33,545 nucleotides of DNA, taken from assembly GCF_001431645.1 (NCBI RefSeq), contig NZ_LLXU01000129.1, positions 1-33,545 on the forward strand, given 5' to 3'. The stretch's first letter is position 1; each line of letters starts with the position of its first letter. Source of the DNA: Stenotrophomonas panacihumi. GTDB lineage: Bacteria > Pseudomonadota > Gammaproteobacteria > Xanthomonadales > Xanthomonadaceae. Positions 1 to 7,683 of this stretch are shown here, piece after piece. The notes below the pieces were generated by a model. That model was not told the origin of the DNA and searched no databases. It was given only the letters and a program-made list of their open reading frames with translations. A program made the position numbers and the translations under genes.

Positions 1-92
1 GGGCGGGGCCCTTTCGGGACACGCCGTGAACCCATCCATGGGGGCTCGTCGGCGACATCCATGTCGCCAACGGTCCCGAAAGGGCCCCGCCC
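1..92. repeat. Nested palindromic intergenic repeat, copy 1
   Basis: The outer arms 1-20 and 73-92 are perfect reverse complements (20 bp) and may continue to the left of the window. The 52-nt interior (21-72) holds a small hairpin (31-35 with 38-42) and a longer one (47-58 with 61-72, one mismatch). Positions 10852-10951 hold a second copy with the same 52-nt interior length, five base differences inside, and outer arms that differ in sequence yet remain fully complementary. It has no coding capacity. It could be a REP/MITE-like element, a terminator or a processed RNA structure; the family name is unknown to me. Confidence 0.9.
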
Positions 93-504
93 TCGCAGAC
101 CCTCCAGATCAACTCGACCGGACGACACAAGCCAAAGCCGCGCACTCACAGCGCGCCGCCCGCCCAGATAGCAGTGAAGTGATCGGAGAAGAGCCCCCCT
201 TTTGTTAAGGGGGGCGCGGCGAAGCCGCGGGGGATAGGCAAGGCAGGAGCTGGGGCCCGAAGTTTGCGCAGCAAACTTTGGGGGCTAAGCCCGCAAAGCG
301 GGATTAGCCGCGTCCATGGATGGACCGCGTGCGGCGAGTCGAACAGGACGTTCGCCCGAAGCCGTGACGCCCATACCCGCCAGGGCGGTGCCCGCAACGT
401 AAGGCAGCACTACGACCGTCCGCCCCAGCCAATAAACCCCCGACTGGCCCAAATCTCCCAGATGGGGCACTCTCCCAAACCCACGCTGTCGTCGGAGCCC
501 GTTG
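93..504. other. Non-coding region with tandem hairpins upstream of the DUF885 gene
   Basis: I see no convincing gene here. Five hairpins follow each other: 193-201/207-215 (9 bp), 215-220/224-229 (6 bp, GAA loop), 260-267/271-278 (8 bp), 283-294/298-309 (11 pairs with one G-A mismatch, AAA loop) and 312-317/320-325 (6 bp). This looks like a patchwork of dispersed intergenic repeats. The last 100 bases (about 405-504) are less structured and should carry the promoter of the following gene, but I see no clear -35/-10 pair. GGAG at 494-497 is the Shine-Dalgarno of the DUF885 gene. Confidence 0.6.
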
Positions 505-2454
505 ATGCCGTCCCGCCTCGCCCGCCTGTTCGCACTATTCCTGGCCACCACCGTCTCCCTGGCGATGGCGCCCCACAGCGAGGCGGCGACGCAGAAGAAG
601 AAGGCTTCCACCAGCCAGTCGCAGAAGGCCAAGGCCAAGGCACCCGCCAAGTCCACCAGCAAGTCCAAGGGCAAGAAGGCCGCCGCCAAGCCGCGCGCCG
701 CCGCCCCCGCCAAGGCACTCACCAAATCCCAGCAGCTCGATCGCCTCTACGCCGATTACTGGCAGGCCTCGCTCAAGCTCAATCCGCTGCAGGCCACCTT
801 CCAGGGCGATCACCGCTACGACGACCAGCTGCCCAACTACCTCTCGCCGGCCTTCCGCCAACAGAGCCACGATTTCACCACCCAGTGGCTGGCCAAGATC
901 GAAGCCATCGGCGCCGACGGCCTCACCGGGCAGGACCTGCTCAGCTACGAGATCTTCGTGCGCGATGCACGCAGCGCGCTCGCCGCCGAACAGTTCCCCA
1001 CCTGGATGCAGCCGGTCAACCAGTTCTACAACATCTCCAGCATCGCCGCGATGCTCGGCTCGGGCACCGGCGCGCAGCCGTTCGAGACCGTGCAGGATTA
1101 CGACAACTGGGCCCGTCGCGCCGACCAGCTGCCTGCACTGTTCGACCAGGCCATCGCCAACATGCGCGAAGGCATGAAGGCCGGCGTCGTGCAGCCGCGC
1201 GCGCTCATGGAGAAGGTGCTGCCGCAGCTCGATGCGATCATCCGGCCCACCGCCGAGGAAACGCTGTTCTGGGCGCCGGTGCGCAACTTCCCCGCCAGCT
1301 TCAGCGACGCCGACAAGCAGCGCATCACCGCCGATTACAAACGCATGATCGATTTCAAGATCATGCCCGCCTACCGCGAGCTGCGGGGCTTCATCGCCAC
1401 CGAGTACATGCCCGCCACGCGCACCACCGATGGCATGGCCGCCCTGCCGAACGGCGCGGCGTGGTACGCCAACAACGTGCGCCAGAGCACGACCTCCGAC
1501 CTGACGCCCGCGCAGATCCACCAGATCGGCCTGGATGAAGTGGCGCGCATCCACGAGCAGATCCAGGCGGTGATGAAGCAGGTGAAGTTCCGCGGGTCGA
1601 TGCAGAAGTTCTTCAAGTACATGCAGACCGACAAGCGCTTCACCTTCCAGAGCGAGGACGCGCTGCTGGCCTACTACCGCGGCCTGGAGGCCAAGGTGGA
1701 CGCGCGCGTGCCGCAGCTGTTCTCGCTGACGCCGAAGGCGAAGTTCGAAATCCGCCCGGTGGAGCCGTACCGCGCGCAGTCGGCGGCCGGCGGTTCGTAC
1801 ATGCGTCCCGGCGGCACGCGCCCGGGCATCTTCTACGTGAACACCTACGACCTGCCCTCGCGCAAGACGTGGGACGCCGAAGACCTCTACCTGCACGAAG
1901 CCATCCCCGGCCACCATTACCAGCTCGGCCTGCAACAGGAACTGGGCGAGCTGCCGGACTTCCGCCGCTTCGGCGGCGAGACCGCCTTCATCGAGGGCTG
2001 GGGCCTGTACGCCGAATCGCTCGGCAAGGACCTGGGCCTGTACGAAGATCCGTACAACTACTTCGGCTACCTGCAGAACGAGCTGTGGCGCGCGATCCGC
2101 CTGGTGGTGGATACCGGGCTGCACGCCAAGGGCTGGAGCCGCCAGCAGGTGATCGATTACATGCTGGAGAACTCCGCTTCCAGCCAGACCGATGCCGTCG
2201 CCGAAGCCGAGCGCTACATGGCCATTCCCGGCCAGGCGCTGGCCTACAAGGTCGGCGAACTGAAGATCATGCAGCTGCGCCAGCAGGCGCAGGCCGCGCT
2301 CGGCCCGCGCTTCGACATCCGCGCCTTCCACGCCGAAGTACTCAAGGACGGTTCGGTGCCGCTGGATATCCTGCAGGAAAAGATCGAGCGCTGGATCCGC
2401 ACGCAGCAGAATCCCGCGGCAGCCACCGCGCCCGCCACACCCGCCAAACCCTGA
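505..2454 (+). CDS. Exported DUF885-family zinc metallopeptidase
   Basis: The 649-aa product carries an N-terminal signal peptide (hydrophobic core about residues 7-25, ending near an A-A-T cleavage region). A Lys/Ala/Ser-rich low-complexity stretch of about 40 residues follows (about 30-70), then the DUF885 domain fills the rest. The putative zinc site HEAIPGHH lies at residues 464-471, with a downstream GWGLYAESL segment that could supply the third ligand. DUF885 proteins resemble carboxypeptidase-type metallopeptidases; the substrate is unknown, and a periplasmic or cell-surface peptide-degrading role is inferred. The start at 505 is preferred over TTG at 502 because GGAG sits 7 nt upstream. 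The stop is 8 nt before the beta-lactamase-like gene, so the two are probably cotranscribed. Confidence 0.9.
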   Translation: MPSRLARLFALFLATTVSLAMAPHSEAATQKKKASTSQSQKAKAKAPAKSTSKSKGKKAAAKPRAAAPAKALTKSQQLDRLYADYWQASLKLNPLQATFQGDHRYDDQLPNYLSPAFRQQSHDFTTQWLAKIEAIGADGLTGQDLLSYEIFVRDARSALAAEQFPTWMQPVNQFYNISSIAAMLGSGTGAQPFETVQDYDNWARRADQLPALFDQAIANMREGMKAGVVQPRALMEKVLPQLDAIIRPTAEETLFWAPVRNFPASFSDADKQRITADYKRMIDFKIMPAYRELRGFIATEYMPATRTTDGMAALPNGAAWYANNVRQSTTSDLTPAQIHQIGLDEVARIHEQIQAVMKQVKFRGSMQKFFKYMQTDKRFTFQSEDALLAYYRGLEAKVDARVPQLFSLTPKAKFEIRPVEPYRAQSAAGGSYMRPGGTRPGIFYVNTYDLPSRKTWDAEDLYLHEAIPGHHYQLGLQQELGELPDFRRFGGETAFIEGWGLYAESLGKDLGLYEDPYNYFGYLQNELWRAIRLVVDTGLHAKGWSRQQVIDYMLENSASSQTDAVAEAERYMAIPGQALAYKVGELKIMQLRQQAQAALGPRFDIRAFHAEVLKDGSVPLDILQEKIERWIRTQQNPAAATAPATPAKP

Positions 2455-2462
2455 GATCGCCC

Positions 2463-3530
2463 ATGCGCCTCGCCTGCCTGTTGCTGTGCCTGTGGGGCTG
2501 GAGCATCGGCATGGCGGGCGCCGCGCCGGTCATCACGCCACCGGATGCGGGCATCGACGCACTGATGCGCGACTACGACGGCATGCAGCCCGGCGCCGCC
2601 GTATTGGTGCTGCGCGATGGCGAGCCGGTGTTCCGCCGCGGCTACGGGCTGGCGGTGGTCGAGGACGCCACGAGCGTCACGCCGCAGACCAACTTCCGGC
2701 TGGCATCGATCAGCAAGCAGTTCACCGCCGCGGCGATCCTGCTGCTCGCGCAGGACGGCAAGCTTTCGCTGGACGACAAGGTCAAACGCTGGCTGCCTTC
2801 GCTGCCGGCCGCCGCCGATGCCATCACGATCCGCCACCTGCTTTCGCACACCGGTGGGCTGGTCGACTACGAAGACCTGATGCCCGCCACGCAGAAGGCC
2901 CAGCTGCACGACATCGACGTACTGCACCTGCTGGAGAGCTCCGACCGCACCTATTTCCCGCCCGGCACGCGCTACCGCTACAGCAATGGCGGCTACGCGC
3001 TGCTCGCGCTGGTCGTCGGCCAGGCATCCGGGCAGGATTTCGCCAGCTTCCTGCGCCAGCGCATCTTCCTGCCGCTGGGCATGCACGACACCTTCGCCCA
3101 CCAGGACGGCGTGGACGAAGTGCCGAATCGCGCGTACGGCTACAGCCGCGTCGGCGGCCATTGGCAGCGCACCGACCAGAGCCCGACCAGCGCGGTGCTC
3201 GGCGACGGCGGCATCTATTCCTCGCTCGAGGACCTCGCCCGCTGGGACGCGGCGCTGTACGACGAACGCCTGCTCAAGGCCGATTGGCTGAAGCAGGCGT
3301 TCACGCCGGCCACCACCACGCCCGAGCCCGACGTGCCGTTCTACGGCTTCGGTTGGCGCCTCAATGGCGAAACGGCATGGCACAGCGGCGAGAGCATCGG
3401 CTTTCGCAATGTCATCGTGCGTTATCCGCAACGCCACTTCACGGTCATCGTGCTCACCAACCGCGACGGGCCCGAGCCGTATCCGCTGGCGCTGAAGATC
3501 GCCCACCGCTTCCTCTACGGCACGCCCTGA
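2463..3530 (+). CDS. Serine beta-lactamase-fold hydrolase (class C / PBP4* type)
   Basis: The 355-aa protein has a short signal peptide (about residues 1-20, ending GMAGA-AP). The class C/esterase catalytic set is complete: S-I-S-K at 82-85 (nucleophile Ser82, Lys85), Y-S-N at 173-175 and H-S-G at 307-309. Family members are D-aminopeptidases, esterases, penicillin-binding proteins or beta-lactamases, so a beta-lactam-hydrolysing role cannot be assumed. The HSG triad in place of the KTG of classical AmpC favours the broad PBP4*/esterase-like group. The gene starts 8 nt after the DUF885 gene and probably shares its transcript, suggesting joint action on peptides or cell-wall fragments. Confidence 0.9.
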   Translation: MRLACLLLCLWGWSIGMAGAAPVITPPDAGIDALMRDYDGMQPGAAVLVLRDGEPVFRRGYGLAVVEDATSVTPQTNFRLASISKQFTAAAILLLAQDGKLSLDDKVKRWLPSLPAAADAITIRHLLSHTGGLVDYEDLMPATQKAQLHDIDVLHLLESSDRTYFPPGTRYRYSNGGYALLALVVGQASGQDFASFLRQRIFLPLGMHDTFAHQDGVDEVPNRAYGYSRVGGHWQRTDQSPTSAVLGDGGIYSSLEDLARWDAALYDERLLKADWLKQAFTPATTTPEPDVPFYGFGWRLNGETAWHSGESIGFRNVIVRYPQRHFTVIVLTNRDGPEPYPLALKIAHRFLYGTP

Positions 3531-3590
3531 TTCGGGCAGTTCAGCGCCTGCATGCGATCATCGCGCGCTCCCCCACCAATGGACGCCGAC

Positions 3591-3974
3591 ATGCTCCTGG
3601 GCATCCACCACGTCGCGATCATCGCCTCCGATTACCCGCGCTCGCGCCACTTCTACACCGAGATCCTCGGCCTGCGCGTCATCCACGAGGTCTATCGCGA
3701 CACCCGCCACTCCTGGAAGCTCGACCTCGCCCTGCCCGACGGCAGCCAGGTCGAACTGTTCTCCTTCCCCGCGCCGCCACCGCGCCCGAGTCGCCCCGAA
3801 GCGCAGGGCCTGCGCCACCTCGCCTTCCGTGTCGACGACCTCGATGCCGCCGTCGCCCGCCTGACCGCCGCCGGCGTGGCCTGCGAGTCGATCCGCGTGG
3901 ACGAGTACACCGGCAAGCGCTTCACCTTCTTCGCCGACCCGGACGACCTGCCGCTGGAGTTGTACGCGGCCTGA
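3591..3974 (+). CDS. yaeR: YaeR/GloA2-type VOC superfamily metalloprotein
   Basis: A 127-aa single vicinal-oxygen-chelate domain protein, close in length and sequence to E. coli YaeR (GloA2): it shares the blocks HHVAIIASDY, ELFSFP, RPSRPEA, GLRHLAF, KRFTFF and PLELY. Likely metal ligands by analogy with glyoxalase I are His7, Glu55, His76 and Glu123, all present. The reaction of YaeR proteins is not settled and glyoxalase activity should not be assumed. The ATG at 3591 gives the family's usual N-terminus; an in-frame ATG at 3579 would add four residues, and neither has a strong Shine-Dalgarno. The gene is probably cytoplasmic and may be read from the upstream transcript, 60 nt away. Confidence 0.9.
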   Translation: MLLGIHHVAIIASDYPRSRHFYTEILGLRVIHEVYRDTRHSWKLDLALPDGSQVELFSFPAPPPRPSRPEAQGLRHLAFRVDDLDAAVARLTAAGVACESIRVDEYTGKRFTFFADPDDLPLELYAA

Positions 3975-3988
3975 CGCATGCGAAAAAT

Positions 3989-4017
3989 CCAACGAGTTGT
4001 ACGGTTGTTCTCGTTGG
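3989..4017. promoter_or_regulatory. 8-bp inverted repeat upstream of TonB receptor
   Basis: CCAACGAG (3989-3996) and CTCGTTGG (4010-4017) are perfect complements separated by 13 AT-leaning bases. It lies 15 nt after the yaeR stop and 136 nt before the receptor start. It may be a weak terminator of yaeR or an operator for the receptor gene; no T-tract follows, which slightly favours an operator. Confidence 0.35.
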
Positions 4018-4152
4018 CGCGGCATTTCGCGCAATACATGCAGAACTTCGCTTGAACGAAATCCTCACGAACGGCGTCATGCGGGCACGCCGCCGCATGC
4101 GCCCCCGCGCTCCTGCGGCGAGCGGTCACCCCCGTTCGAGAGGAAGCACGCA

Positions 4153-7011
4153 ATGCATGGAGAGAACCCGCGCGCCCGGCGCGCCCGACTGACCCTGGCG
4201 ATCACCGCGCTGTTGGCCATCGCCGCCGCGCAGGCGCAGGACACGCCCCCCACCGCGCCCGCCGAGGCCACCACCCTGGAGGCGGTGAGCGTCACCGGCA
4301 CCCGCCTGAAGAGCCAGACCATGACCGCGGCCAGCCCGGTGATGGAGATCGACGCCGAACGCTTCAAGCAGAGCGGTGCCACGCGCGTGGAAGACCTGGT
4401 CAACCAGTTCCCGCAGATGAGCGCCACCTTCGACGGCTTCCAGAACAACGGCGCGACCGGCTACGGCACGGTCAGCCTGCGCGACCTGGGCGCCTCGCGC
4501 ACGCTCACCCTGCTCAACGGCCGCCGCCTGCCGATCGGCACCGACGAAACCACCGACCTGAGCATCATCCCCTCCTATCTGCTCAAGCGCGTGGACGTGC
4601 TCACCGGCGGCGCCTCGGCGGTGTATGGCTCCGATGCGGTCGCCGGCGTGGTCAACTTCATGCTCGACGACGAGTTCGAAGGCGTGGCCGCCAACATCGG
4701 CTATTCGGCCTACCAGCACGACAACGACAACGACTACATGCGCATACTCGCCGGGAAGTCCGGCTATGCGTATCCGGAGGGCAACTCCGGGTTCGGCGGC
4801 ATCGCGCGCAACCTCGACCTGGCGTTCGGCGGCAAGTTCGGCGAAAGCGGCCACGCGCTGGGCTGGCTGGGCTGGCGCAAGAACGATGCGCTGGTGCAGG
4901 GCGACCGCGACTACTCGGCCTGCGCGCTCAACAGCAGCGGCACCGGCTGCGGTGGCTCGGGCACTTCCGATCCGCCGAACTTCCTCGTCACCGACGCCAG
5001 CGGCCGCGCACGCTATGCGCACCTCGCACCGGACGGCCGCTGGGCGCCGGGCCAGGCGGGCCTGTACAACTACGCGCCCGGCAGCTTCTACCAGCGCCCG
5101 GACGAACGCTTCACCGGCGGCTTCTCGCTCAAGTACGAGATCAACCCGCAGTTCCGTCCGTACATGGAAGGCCAGTTCGTCAATCACCAATCCACGTCGC
5201 AACTCGCCCCGAGCGGCACCTTCTTCGGCGACAACCTGGAGATGGCGTGCAACGACCCGCTCATCGGCAGCCTGTGCGGCGACCTCGGCGTCGCCAGCCA
5301 GGACGTGACGGTCAGCGTGGGCAAGCGCAACGTCGAAGGCGGGCAGCGCGTGACCGACACCGACACCAACAGCTTCCGCCTGGTGGTCGGCAGCAACGGC
5401 GACCTCAACGAGCGCTGGTCCTACGACGCCTACTTCCTGTATGCGCGCAACGACACCAGCGAGACCGGTCACAACGACTTCCTCAAGGACCGCGTGATGG
5501 ATGCGCTGCGCGGATGTCCCGCCGGCGCGTTCAAGGGCTGCGTGCCGTACAACGTGTGGGTGCCGGGCGGCGTGACGCCGGCCGCGGCGGCGGCGCTGGC
5601 GGGCACCAGCCTGAAGGAATGGAACACCACGCTGAAGGTGCTCTCGGCCTATGTCAGCGGCGATACCGGCTGGGCCCTGCCGTGGGCCGCGGACGATGCG
5701 TTCAAGCTGGTGGCCGGCATGGAATGGCGCGACCAGCGCTACGGCGCCACCGCCGACAACGACACCCGCACCGGCAACTTCTCCGGCGCCGGCGGCCCGC
5801 GCCCGGACGTGCGTGGTGCGTACAACGTCACCGAGGCCTTCCTCGAAGGCGGCTTGCCGATCGTCGCCGGGGCCGGCGCGCTCGACCGCCTCAATGCCGA
5901 TTTCGGCGTGCGCTATTCGGACTATTCCACCTCCGGTGGCGTGGGCACCTACAAGGTCGGCCTGACCGCGGACCTGTTCGAGGACCGCCTGCACCTGCGC
6001 GGCGGCTGGAACCGCGCGATCCGCGGCCCCAGCGTCTCGGCGCTGTACCGCCCGCAGACCCTCGCGTTGTGGAACGGCAGCGACCCGTGCGCCGGCAGCA
6101 AGCCGGAGTTCACCGCCGCGCAGTGCGCACGCACTGGCATGACCGCCGCGCAATACGGCCACGTGCTGGCAAGCCCGGCCGGCCAGTACAACATGCTCTA
6201 TGGCGGCAGCCGCGAACTGGCGCCGGAAACCGCCGACACCTGGACGTTCGGCGCGGCATTCACCCCGATCCGCAACCTCGACCTGAGCGTGGACTACTAC
6301 GACATCGAGGTGCGCAACGCGATCACCACCATCGGCGCCAGCACGATCCTGCGCAGCTGCGGCCAGAACGGCATCGCCGCGTTGTGCGATCGCGTGCACC
6401 GCAACCCGACCACGGGCGACTTGTGGGTGGGCGATGAACGCCCCGCCGCCGGTTACGTCACCAACGTGTTCGACAACTTCGGCAACTTCTACTACCGCGG
6501 CATCGACCTCAGCGCCCGCTACCGCTGGAGCATCGGTCCCGGCAGCCTGGTGGCCGACCTGGTCGGCAGCTATGCGCTGGAGCAGAAGAACGAGCCGATC
6601 CCGGGCGTGTCCAGCGCCACGTATGATTGCGCCGGCGTCATCAACGAATCGTGCAACAACCCGGAATGGCGCCACATCGCCAACGCCCGCTACAGCTGGG
6701 ACGATTACTCGGTGGGCGTGCGCTGGCGTTACGTCGGCAAGGTCGACTACACCAACACCGACGGCACCGCCGGCACCACCGACAAGCTGGTGGCGCAGGC
6801 CGGCGGCATCGACGCGGCCAACTACTTCGACCTCAGCGGCTCGATGCGTTTCGCCACTGCCTGGGAGTGGACGGTGGGCGTGAACAACCTGTTCGACCGC
6901 GCCCCGCCGCTGGTCGGCACCACCCTGTCCGGAAGCGGCAACGGCAACTCGCCCGGCGGCTATGACCCGGCCGGCCGGTATCTGTTCACCAGCCTGTCGT
7001 ACCGCTACTGA
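4153..7011 (+). CDS. TonB-dependent outer-membrane receptor
   Basis: The 952-aa protein has a basic N-terminus and a signal peptide ending near AQAQ (about residue 29). It then has an N-terminal plug domain with VSVTGTRLK, TLLNGRRLP and the conserved GGASAVYGSDAVAGVVNF segment, followed by a large beta-barrel ending in aromatic YLFTSLSYRY, as expected for barrel assembly. The substrate cannot be read from sequence; xanthomonads use such receptors for siderophores, vitamin B12, peptides or plant carbohydrates, and no transport genes are adjacent. The start at 4153 has a good Shine-Dalgarno (GAGGAAG about 8 nt upstream) and places the signal peptide at the terminus, although the frame stays open upstream to 3997. 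A strong hairpin follows the stop. Confidence 0.94.
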   Translation: MHGENPRARRARLTLAITALLAIAAAQAQDTPPTAPAEATTLEAVSVTGTRLKSQTMTAASPVMEIDAERFKQSGATRVEDLVNQFPQMSATFDGFQNNGATGYGTVSLRDLGASRTLTLLNGRRLPIGTDETTDLSIIPSYLLKRVDVLTGGASAVYGSDAVAGVVNFMLDDEFEGVAANIGYSAYQHDNDNDYMRILAGKSGYAYPEGNSGFGGIARNLDLAFGGKFGESGHALGWLGWRKNDALVQGDRDYSACALNSSGTGCGGSGTSDPPNFLVTDASGRARYAHLAPDGRWAPGQAGLYNYAPGSFYQRPDERFTGGFSLKYEINPQFRPYMEGQFVNHQSTSQLAPSGTFFGDNLEMACNDPLIGSLCGDLGVASQDVTVSVGKRNVEGGQRVTDTDTNSFRLVVGSNGDLNERWSYDAYFLYARNDTSETGHNDFLKDRVMDALRGCPAGAFKGCVPYNVWVPGGVTPAAAAALAGTSLKEWNTTLKVLSAYVSGDTGWALPWAADDAFKLVAGMEWRDQRYGATADNDTRTGNFSGAGGPRPDVRGAYNVTEAFLEGGLPIVAGAGALDRLNADFGVRYSDYSTSGGVGTYKVGLTADLFEDRLHLRGGWNRAIRGPSVSALYRPQTLALWNGSDPCAGSKPEFTAAQCARTGMTAAQYGHVLASPAGQYNMLYGGSRELAPETADTWTFGAAFTPIRNLDLSVDYYDIEVRNAITTIGASTILRSCGQNGIAALCDRVHRNPTTGDLWVGDERPAAGYVTNVFDNFGNFYYRGIDLSARYRWSIGPGSLVADLVGSYALEQKNEPIPGVSSATYDCAGVINESCNNPEWRHIANARYSWDDYSVGVRWRYVGKVDYTNTDGTAGTTDKLVAQAGGIDAANYFDLSGSMRFATAWEWTVGVNNLFDRAPPLVGTTLSGSGNGNSPGGYDPAGRYLFTSLSYRY

Positions 7012-7016
7012 CCGGC

Positions 7017-7049
7017 ACCGCCGGGGGCGCTGGCCCCGTCCCCGGCGGT
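7017..7049 (+). terminator. Terminator after TonB receptor gene
   Basis: A perfect 10-bp stem (7017-7026 with 7040-7049) with a 13-nt loop begins 5 nt after the receptor stop and is followed by only a few T residues. It separates the receptor from the next gene. Its right arm abuts the candidate promoter of the DUF2147 gene. Confidence 0.6.
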
Positions 7050-7076
7050 TTCCGTACCCGCGCGAATGGGTATAAA
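7049..7076 (+). promoter_or_regulatory. Candidate promoter of DUF2147 gene
   Basis: TATAAA at 7071-7076 is a near-perfect -10 box. The -35 element TTTCCG at 7049-7054, 16 nt upstream, is weak. The sequence after the -10 (GTCGGCGCATC) resembles the region after the -10 boxes of the genes at 23041 and 25650. Confidence 0.45.
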
Positions 7077-7132
7077 GTCGGCGCATCGCCCGGCGCGTTG
7101 CCGGGCGCCTCGAATGCCCTGGGAGGGGACAC

Positions 7133-7576
7133 ATGCGCAAACTCCGTCACGCCCTGCTGCTCGCGCTGCCGCTGCTGGGCCTGAGCCTGGCCGCCAGCGC
7201 GGCCGATTCGGCCGCCGGCCGCTGGAAGACCATCGACGACAAGACCGGCAAGGTGAAGTCCATCGTCGAGATCACCCCGGCTGCCAATGGCACGCTGTCG
7301 GGCAAGGTCGTCGAGATCCTGCAGTCCGACCGCGGCCCGAACCCGGTCTGCGACAAGTGCGACGGCGAGCGCAAGAACAAGCCGGTCAAGGGCATGACCA
7401 TCCTGTGGAGCCTCAAGGCCGACGACGCCAGCCACTGGTCCGGCGGCACCATCCTCGACCCGGCCAACGGCAAGACCTACAAGTCCAAGCTGGAACTGCA
7501 GCCGGGCGGCCAGAAGCTGGATGTCTCCGGCTGCATCATGTTCATCTGCCGGGCGCAGACCTGGGTGCGCGAATAA
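7133..7576 (+). CDS. Exported DUF2147-family protein
   Basis: A 147-aa protein with a clear signal peptide (residues 1-23, cleavage after SAA or ASA). The mature domain has the DUF2147 hallmarks: the early GRWKTIDDKTGK segment, a central K-x-V-x-G-M-x-I-L-W segment and the C-terminal LDVSGCIMFICRAQTW block. Four cysteines (a CDKC pair and two in the C-terminal block) could form disulfides in the periplasm. The biochemical function of the family is unknown. GGGAGGGG just upstream of the ATG is a strong ribosome binding site. Its own promoter and terminator make it a single-gene unit. Confidence 0.9.
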   Translation: MRKLRHALLLALPLLGLSLAASAADSAAGRWKTIDDKTGKVKSIVEITPAANGTLSGKVVEILQSDRGPNPVCDKCDGERKNKPVKGMTILWSLKADDASHWSGGTILDPANGKTYKSKLELQPGGQKLDVSGCIMFICRAQTWVRE

Positions 7577-7600
7577 GCGTTTCCCGCACCTGCGTCCCCC

Positions 7601-7630
7601 ACGACCCGGCTCCGGCCGGGTCGTTCGTTT
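7601..7630 (+). terminator. Rho-independent terminator after DUF2147 gene
   Basis: Perfect 10-bp GC-rich stem (7601-7610 with 7615-7624), tetraloop TCCG, then a short T-rich run to 7630. It lies 25 nt after the stop codon. Confidence 0.8.
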
Positions 7631-7683
7631 CCGCCATGCGATAATCCCCGGTCCCCCGCGTCCCGCCAGGCTGTCATCCCGCC

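Noticed and set aside
1..326. Insertion sequence, attachment site or CRISPR-like array in the palindrome/hairpin region
   Set aside because: No transposase or integrase, no direct target duplication and no regularly spaced direct repeats; the structures are single palindromes.
264..1538. 424-codon plus-strand frame crossing the repeat island into the DUF885 gene
   Set aside because: The translation is Arg/Pro/Gln-rich, begins in hairpin repeats and overlaps a convincing gene in another frame.
2463..3530. Calling the serine hydrolase an AmpC beta-lactamase resistance gene
   Set aside because: The third motif is HSG rather than KTG and no ampR-type regulator is adjacent; the family is functionally broad.
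4126..7140. A continuous 1004-codon open frame on the minus strand, antisense to the TonB receptor
   Set aside because: Its product is Arg/Ala/Val/Gly-rich without any domain, and the plus strand encodes a clear receptor. Long antisense frames are expected at this GC content.
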